In this document: positions 60,080 to 64,000 of the stretch, piece after piece
Layout of the letters: each line of letters starts with the position of its first letter
Numbering within the stretch: the first letter of the stretch is position 1
Origin: Pseudomonas gingeri
GTDB lineage: Bacteria > Pseudomonadota > Gammaproteobacteria > Pseudomonadales > Pseudomonadaceae
Direction of reading: 5' to 3'
Assembly (NCBI RefSeq): GCF_013386115.1
Contig: NZ_JACAOR010000001.1
Span: forward strand, 90,639 to 154,638
DNA: 64,000 nt
Translations under genes and position numbers: made by a program
The notes under the pieces: generated by a model
Told to the model about the DNA's origin: nothing
Seen by the model: the letters and a program-made list of their open reading frames with translations, nothing else
The model's database searches: none

Positions 60080-60901
60080 TCAGCGCCAGCGCCCGGGCGG
60101 CACACCAAAGGCTTTCTTGAAATGCCGGGTGAAATGGCTCAGGTCGGCAAAGCCGCTGTCGGTCGCCACGTCGGTGGCGGCGATGCCCTTGCGCAAGCCT
60201 TCCAGCGCCCGGTTGAGGCGGATCTGATTGCGCCAGGCATGGGGGGCCAGGCCGGTTGCCCGGGTGAACAGGCGGGCGGCATGAAAGGTCGACAAGCCGA
60301 CTTCCCGGGCCAGCTCGCTCAAGGACACCGGTTCGGTCAGGTCTTGCAGCAGACGCTGCTGCATGGCGGCCACACGCTGCCCGTCGCGCGGCAGGTGCGG
60401 TAGCACCGGGCGTTGTCCGGCATGCCGCAGCAGCAGGGTGGAGATCGCCTGGAGCAACTGGTGCTCGGCCTGCAGCGGATCGACGTTGGCCTGCAGGGCG
60501 CGGTGTGCCGCGCCCATCAGCAGGGTGAGGTCGGGATCGCGAATGATGTCTTCGCGAAACCAGGGGAGAGGCGTCGTACGCCCGGCCACGGCGTCCATGA
60601 CCGATTGCACGAAGGGGACGGGCAGGTAGAACACGCGATAACGCCAGCCGGATTCGGTGGCGGCGGAACCGGTGTGCACCTCGCCAGGATTGAGTACCGG
60701 CACGGCGCCGGCCTCGGCCACGCATCGACTGCCGCGATAGTCATAACGCTGGGCGCCGTCTTCGATCACCGACAGGGTATAGGCATCGTGCCAATGGGGG
60801 GCGAAGCGCTGGTCATGGTACTGGGCCGTGAGCATGTCGGCGCCCGGCAGGATCGGCGAGCGCCAGTAGTGCACGGTATTGCTGCGGTCGGCGGTGGTCA
60901 T
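60080..60901 (-). CDS. AraC-family transcriptional regulator
   Basis: 273-residue regulator. The N-terminal cupin ligand domain includes ADMLTAQYHDQRFAPHWHDA and VPVLNPGEVHTG. The C-terminal double helix-turn-helix (about 170-270) contains VSLSELAREVGLSTFHAARLF and ATDSGFADLSHFTRHFKKAF. The cupin His pattern (PHWHDA) is typical of AraC sensors for small ligands. It lies between the arginase-family gene and metC on the same strand; either could be its target. Confidence 0.9.
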   Translation of the reverse strand: MTTADRSNTVHYWRSPILPGADMLTAQYHDQRFAPHWHDAYTLSVIEDGAQRYDYRGSRCVAEAGAVPVLNPGEVHTGSAATESGWRYRVFYLPVPFVQSVMDAVAGRTTPLPWFREDIIRDPDLTLLMGAAHRALQANVDPLQAEHQLLQAISTLLLRHAGQRPVLPHLPRDGQRVAAMQQRLLQDLTEPVSLSELAREVGLSTFHAARLFTRATGLAPHAWRNQIRLNRALEGLRKGIAATDVATDSGFADLSHFTRHFKKAFGVPPGRWR

Positions 60902-60958
60902 GGTGTTGTCCTGTGATCTGCGACCCGGCCCATGCCACCGCCTCTGCCGTACAGGCCG

Positions 60959-61861
60959 TCAGCGGTTGGCGAACTGGCCGAGGGCCTTGCCAATGGTCGC
61001 GGCCAGCCCGCGACCGCTCAAGCCACCCGGGTCCATCTCGGGGTTGTAGATGGTGAACTGGATGCCGATGGCCCTGGGTGAACTCATGGCCGTGCGCAGG
61101 GTGGTGCCCAGGTCCTCCCAGGAGAAACCGTCCGGCTGCGGATGGTCCACGGCCCACATGATGCCCTGGTCCAGCACATCGACGTCGACGTGAATCCAGA
61201 AGCCTTCCGGTCCGTCTTCGCGGGTCAGGTGGGCCACGGCTTCCTCGGCGGCGTTCTCGGTGCCGAGAATGCGTACTTCCTGGCGGTTCAGCGCCATCAG
61301 GTCCCTGGGCAACTGCTGGCCGCGATTGCGCGCCTGGATCGCTCCGTCACGATAACCGAACAGTACGACATCCTCGTCGCGCAGCAAAGGCCGCTGGCCT
61401 TCGATATCGGCAACCACCGCCGGGCCGCGACCGGTGGCATAACCCAGGTCGCTGGCCGAGGCCGCCCCGGCGATCGGGTTGTTGTCCGCTTCATAGAAGT
61501 CGGCATGGCCGTCCAGGTACAGCACGCCATAACGACCGCGACGCTTGAGTGCGAGCATGGTGCCGAGCAGGATCGAACAGTCGCCACCGATCACCACCGG
61601 GAACTCGCCATTGTCCATCACCTTGCCAACCGCATCGGCCAGGGTGATCGAATACTCGTTGATGGCATGGGGGTTCATGATCTGGGTTTGCGGATCACGC
61701 TCGATCCGCCACGGCGGCGACTCGACCCGGCCGGCGAGGCGGGCATTCAGGCGCTTGGCCAGACCGGCATTGAGCAGTGCCTCGGGCATATGGGCGACGC
61801 CCAGGTGGGTCGAGATATGCCCCAGGACCGAGGGGGCTTCGATGATTGCAAAGTTGCGCAT
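60959..61861 (-). CDS. Arginase/agmatinase-family hydrolase
   Basis: 300-residue ureohydrolase-fold enzyme. The binuclear manganese motifs are GGDCSILLG (near 92), DGHADFYEAD (near 117) and HVDVDVLDQ near 224, where the usual final Pro of DxDxxDP is replaced by Gln. It starts MRNFAIIEAPSVLGHI, with HISTHLGVAHMPEAL resembling the bacterial arginase-like group rather than agmatinase. Substrate cannot be fixed; arginase, guanidinobutyrase and formiminoglutamase-like activities are all possible. Divergent from the flavoprotein operon across a 619-bp gap. Confidence 0.87.
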   Translation of the reverse strand: MRNFAIIEAPSVLGHISTHLGVAHMPEALLNAGLAKRLNARLAGRVESPPWRIERDPQTQIMNPHAINEYSITLADAVGKVMDNGEFPVVIGGDCSILLGTMLALKRRGRYGVLYLDGHADFYEADNNPIAGAASASDLGYATGRGPAVVADIEGQRPLLRDEDVVLFGYRDGAIQARNRGQQLPRDLMALNRQEVRILGTENAAEEAVAHLTREDGPEGFWIHVDVDVLDQGIMWAVDHPQPDGFSWEDLGTTLRTAMSSPRAIGIQFTIYNPEMDPGGLSGRGLAATIGKALGQFANR

Positions 61862-62480
61862 GGTGGTTCCTCCTGTTTGTTGTTCGCGGAGGGGGAAATC
61901 GCAGGGACTGTGCCAGTGTTTTTTTGCGGCGTTGAATTGCCGCTATCTTTTACCTGATTCGGTCATTGATTGGCTGTGATATGACCGATCAACCGAACAG
62001 GCCATGCTCGAAGGTGTGTGGATGCCGCCGTCCTGAAACCGCAGGTTGGATACCGGTAAACCTTTGCCGTTCGAGGGTATGCAGACAAAATCGCACTGGA
62101 TGGGTGCGCTCGTAACAACGCTGTGCATTTTTGGGTAACAACGTAGCGGATGACTGATAAGTGACTGTTTTGTTGAAATGATTGACCATAAAAAGAACTG
62201 CCCGAATAGCTTTGATCGAGCGAAACAGCCACAGAAAGGGTGTTCGATGAGTTCGGGTCATCCTGCCTATAAAGGAAGAAATAGTCGAAACAAGTGGTTT
62301 TGACCGATTGTTATCACCCCCGATTTTTTCAATGCATGAAGAACCGGCCTCTCCAGTGGCACAGGGATGCCCGAATAAAACCGCCTGCTTTCCACAAAAC
62401 CACAAAAAAACGGAGGGTGGCATAGTCACTGCACCTGTTTTGCTCATTGAAGATGCCGCATTACGAGACAGGTCAAGACA
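61862..62480. other. 619-bp divergent intergenic region
   Basis: No ORF with coding character was found on either strand; the long minus-strand open frame that overlaps here is an antisense shadow of the downstream gene. The region is relatively AT-rich. It contains a 9-bp direct repeat GTAACAACG (62112-62120 and 62135-62143) and a sigma-54 promoter match at 62418. It presumably carries activator sites for the flavoprotein operon and the arginase promoter. Confidence 0.6.
62418..62432 (+). promoter_or_regulatory. Sigma-54 promoter of the flavoprotein operon
   Basis: TGGCATAGTCACTGC fits the TGGCACG-N4-TTGC consensus with correct GG-to-GC spacing and lies about 49 bp upstream of the ATG at 62481, so the start site would be near 62443. 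Confidence 0.6.
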
Positions 62481-63890
62481 ATGATTGATGCATTCCCGAG
62501 CAAGGCAGATACCTACGACGTCGCGGTGATCGGTGGCGGCGTGGTGGGGTGTGCCATGGCTCGCCGATTCGCCCTGGAGGGGGCCCGGGTACTGTTGCTG
62601 GAAAAGGCCAGCGATATTCTGTCGGGGGCCAGCAAAGGTAACAGCGCGATCCTGCACACCGGGTTCGACGCGCCCCGCGACAGCCTCGAACTGGCCTGCA
62701 TGCAGGCCGGTTACCACGAGTACCTCGATATCCACCAGCAGATGAACCTGCCTGTGCTCAGGACCGGCGCCATGGTCGTGGCCTGGACCGCGGATGACCT
62801 GGGTAAGCTCGACGGCATTGCCCGGCAGGCGCGGGACAATGGCGTCGATGATGTGGAGTTGCTGGAGCCGGCACGGATCCGCCAACTGGAGCCCGAGCTG
62901 TCGCACAAGGCGCTCGGTGCCGTGCAGGTGCCGGGGGAGTTCCTCATCGATCCCTGGTCGGCCCCCCTGGGTTACCTGCAACAGGCCCTGTTGCACGGCG
63001 CCAGGGTGGTTCTGGGGACCGAGGTCCAAGGTGGCGACTTCGACGGCCTGGCCTGGCAACTGCAGACCAGTCGCGGGCCTGTGCGGGCAACGTCTGTCAT
63101 CAATTGCGCGGGCCTGTTCGGCGACTGCCTGGAAGAGCGCCTGCTGGGGGAGAGTCATTTCAGCATCCATCCGCGCAAGGGCCAGTTCGTGGTCTTCGAC
63201 AAGGCCGCCGCGCGATTGCTGCAGACCATCGTCCTGCCGGTCCCCAACGAACGGACCAAGGGCATCGTGCTGACCCGCACGGTCTTCGGCAACCTGCTGG
63301 TGGGGCCGACCGCCGAGGAGCAGGACGACCGTATCCATGCCGGCCTCGACGGGCTGATGCTGGCGGAACTGGTCGCGGCGGCGGTCGAGCGGATTCCGGC
63401 GCTGGCCGGCATGCCGGTGACCGCCACTTATGCCGGCCTGCGCCCGGCCAGCGACAAGAAGGAATACCGCATTCGCCAGGTGGCCGAACGCAACTGGATT
63501 ACCGTCGGCGGGATCCGTTCCACCGGCCTGACCGCGGCGCTGGGTATAGCCCGGCATGTCTTCGAACTGTATGGCAGCACGCATTCCCATCGCCCACCGG
63601 CGACCGTGCTCTGGCCGCGGCTGCCGAACCTGGCGGAACACCTGCCGCGGGACTACCAGAGCCCCGGCTATGGCGAGATGGTCTGTCATTGCGAACTGGT
63701 CACCGCCCGGGAAATCACCACGGCCCTGAACAGCCTCCTGCCGCCTGGCGACCTGGGCGGGTTGAAGCGCCGCACGCGGGCCTGCATGGGGCGTTGCCAG
63801 GGATTCTATTGTTCGGCACGGGTGGCGCAATTGAGCGAGGGTCGACTCGCCGTGCCACTGTCCACGGGGAGTTGCATTCATGTTCAGTGA
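62481..63890 (+). CDS. FAD-dependent oxidoreductase with BFD-like iron-sulfur domain (GlpA/LhgO-type)
   Basis: 469-residue flavoprotein of the glycerol-3-phosphate dehydrogenase/L-2-hydroxyglutarate dehydrogenase group. The FAD motif VAVIGGGVVGCAMARR is near residues 14-29, and SKGNSAILHTGFDAP is the following DAO-fold block. The C-terminal 75 residues form a BFD-like [2Fe-2S] domain with CHCELVTAREI and TRACMGRCQGFYC cysteines, as in GlpA-like proteins. It overlaps the next FAD protein by 11 bp; such pairs often form a multi-subunit dehydrogenase. Substrate is an alpha-hydroxyacid or glycerol-3-phosphate-like compound by inference. Confidence 0.87.
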   Translation: MIDAFPSKADTYDVAVIGGGVVGCAMARRFALEGARVLLLEKASDILSGASKGNSAILHTGFDAPRDSLELACMQAGYHEYLDIHQQMNLPVLRTGAMVVAWTADDLGKLDGIARQARDNGVDDVELLEPARIRQLEPELSHKALGAVQVPGEFLIDPWSAPLGYLQQALLHGARVVLGTEVQGGDFDGLAWQLQTSRGPVRATSVINCAGLFGDCLEERLLGESHFSIHPRKGQFVVFDKAAARLLQTIVLPVPNERTKGIVLTRTVFGNLLVGPTAEEQDDRIHAGLDGLMLAELVAAAVERIPALAGMPVTATYAGLRPASDKKEYRIRQVAERNWITVGGIRSTGLTAALGIARHVFELYGSTHSHRPPATVLWPRLPNLAEHLPRDYQSPGYGEMVCHCELVTAREITTALNSLLPPGDLGGLKRRTRACMGRCQGFYCSARVAQLSEGRLAVPLSTGSCIHVQ

Positions 63891-64000
63891 GACTGAAACG
63901 GTCGATGTCGCGATCATCGGCAGCGGGCCGTCGGGGCTTGCGGCGGCGGTGGCCTTGAAGCGCCGTGGTGTCCAGCGCGTGGTGATCATCGAGCGCGAAG
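63880..64000 (+). CDS. NAD(P)/FAD-dependent oxidoreductase, N-terminus only
   Basis: About 40 residues are visible before the window ends. They contain the dinucleotide-binding motif VDVAIIGSGPSGLAAAV, followed by a basic stretch. The start overlaps the upstream gene by 11 bp. In related operons a GlpA-like protein with a BFD domain is followed by such a flavoprotein and often by a DUF1667 protein; that partner would lie just beyond the window. Confidence 0.8.
   Translation, partial: MFSETETVDVAIIGSGPSGLAAAVALKRRGVQRVVIIERE

Noticed and set aside
61989..63989. Long minus-strand open frame of over 600 codons
   Set aside because: Antisense to the GlpA-like flavoprotein, whose FAD and iron-sulfur motifs are unambiguous; the part in the intergenic region has no coding character.

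Overview
The window looks like chromosome of a fluorescent-group Pseudomonas. The sequence is GC-rich, has sigma-54-type promoters, and the genes most resemble the Pseudomonas forms of their families. No tRNA, rRNA, CRISPR array or replication origin was recognised. The species assignment is inferred from gene content only.

Region 1 (1-5.8 kb, minus strand) is a guanidine-utilisation operon. It encodes a NitT/TauT-type ABC importer, UAAP1 and UAAP2 (the two carboxyguanidine deiminase-type subunits) and the start of a urea/guanidine carboxylase that runs off the left edge. Upstream are a guanidine-I (ykkC) riboswitch, a strong sigma-54 -24/-12 promoter match and an NtrC-type dyad. A 12-nt segment covering the Shine-Dalgarno of the first gene is the exact complement of a hairpin inside the aptamer. 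This suggests nitrogen control of transcription combined with guanidine control of translation.

Region 2 (5.8-26 kb) starts with an MlaA-like lipoprotein and an OmpR/EnvZ-type two-component system. It continues with a compact 16-gene minus-strand cluster of a GI-type (PFGI-1/ICEclc-like) conjugative type IV secretion system (8829-22454), then a PAS-PAS hybrid sensor kinase and a short MobH-family relaxase. Integrase, att-like tRNA, partition genes and the usual TraU/TraG half of the machine are absent, yet every gene present is open. This is either a recent ICE remnant or a domesticated secretion system bracketed by sensory genes, and it is the most unusual part of the window.

Region 3 (26-40 kb) is ordinary chromosomal accessory content: an alpha/beta hydrolase, a NADAR protein, a VOC protein, a cystathionine beta-synthase/gamma-lyase pair (reverse transsulfuration), an XRE regulator divergent from an atypical SDR, a diguanylate cyclase, a MarR-GNAT fusion, a CPBP protease, and a GntR-controlled fumarylacetoacetase-like/3-hydroxyisobutyrate dehydrogenase-like locus. 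A mosaic of three short direct-repeat families links the CPBP locus (35.4-36.5 kb) to the 3' end of a LysR gene at 40.1 kb and marks an old rearrangement.

Region 4 (40-51 kb) has a NodD-subfamily LysR regulator divergent from a tightly coupled seven-gene operon: DUF1302 barrel, DUF1329, YCF48-like, MMPL/RND exporter, MFS transporter, FAH-family hydrolase and cyclase-family hydrolase. Gene content suggests handling and breakdown of a hydrophobic compound. A nod-box-like operator lies between the two units.

Region 5 (51-64 kb) holds an alcohol dehydrogenase, an SBF-like symporter, a truncated flavoprotein remnant, an AhpD-like protein, and a LysR gene flanked by two SDR genes that each lack a catalytic residue. 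It also holds a lower-GC HopBF1-like minimal kinase (candidate effector), a cystathionine beta-lyase with an orphan amino-acid-binding protein, an AraC regulator, an arginase-family enzyme, and the start of a probable sigma-54-driven flavoprotein operon.
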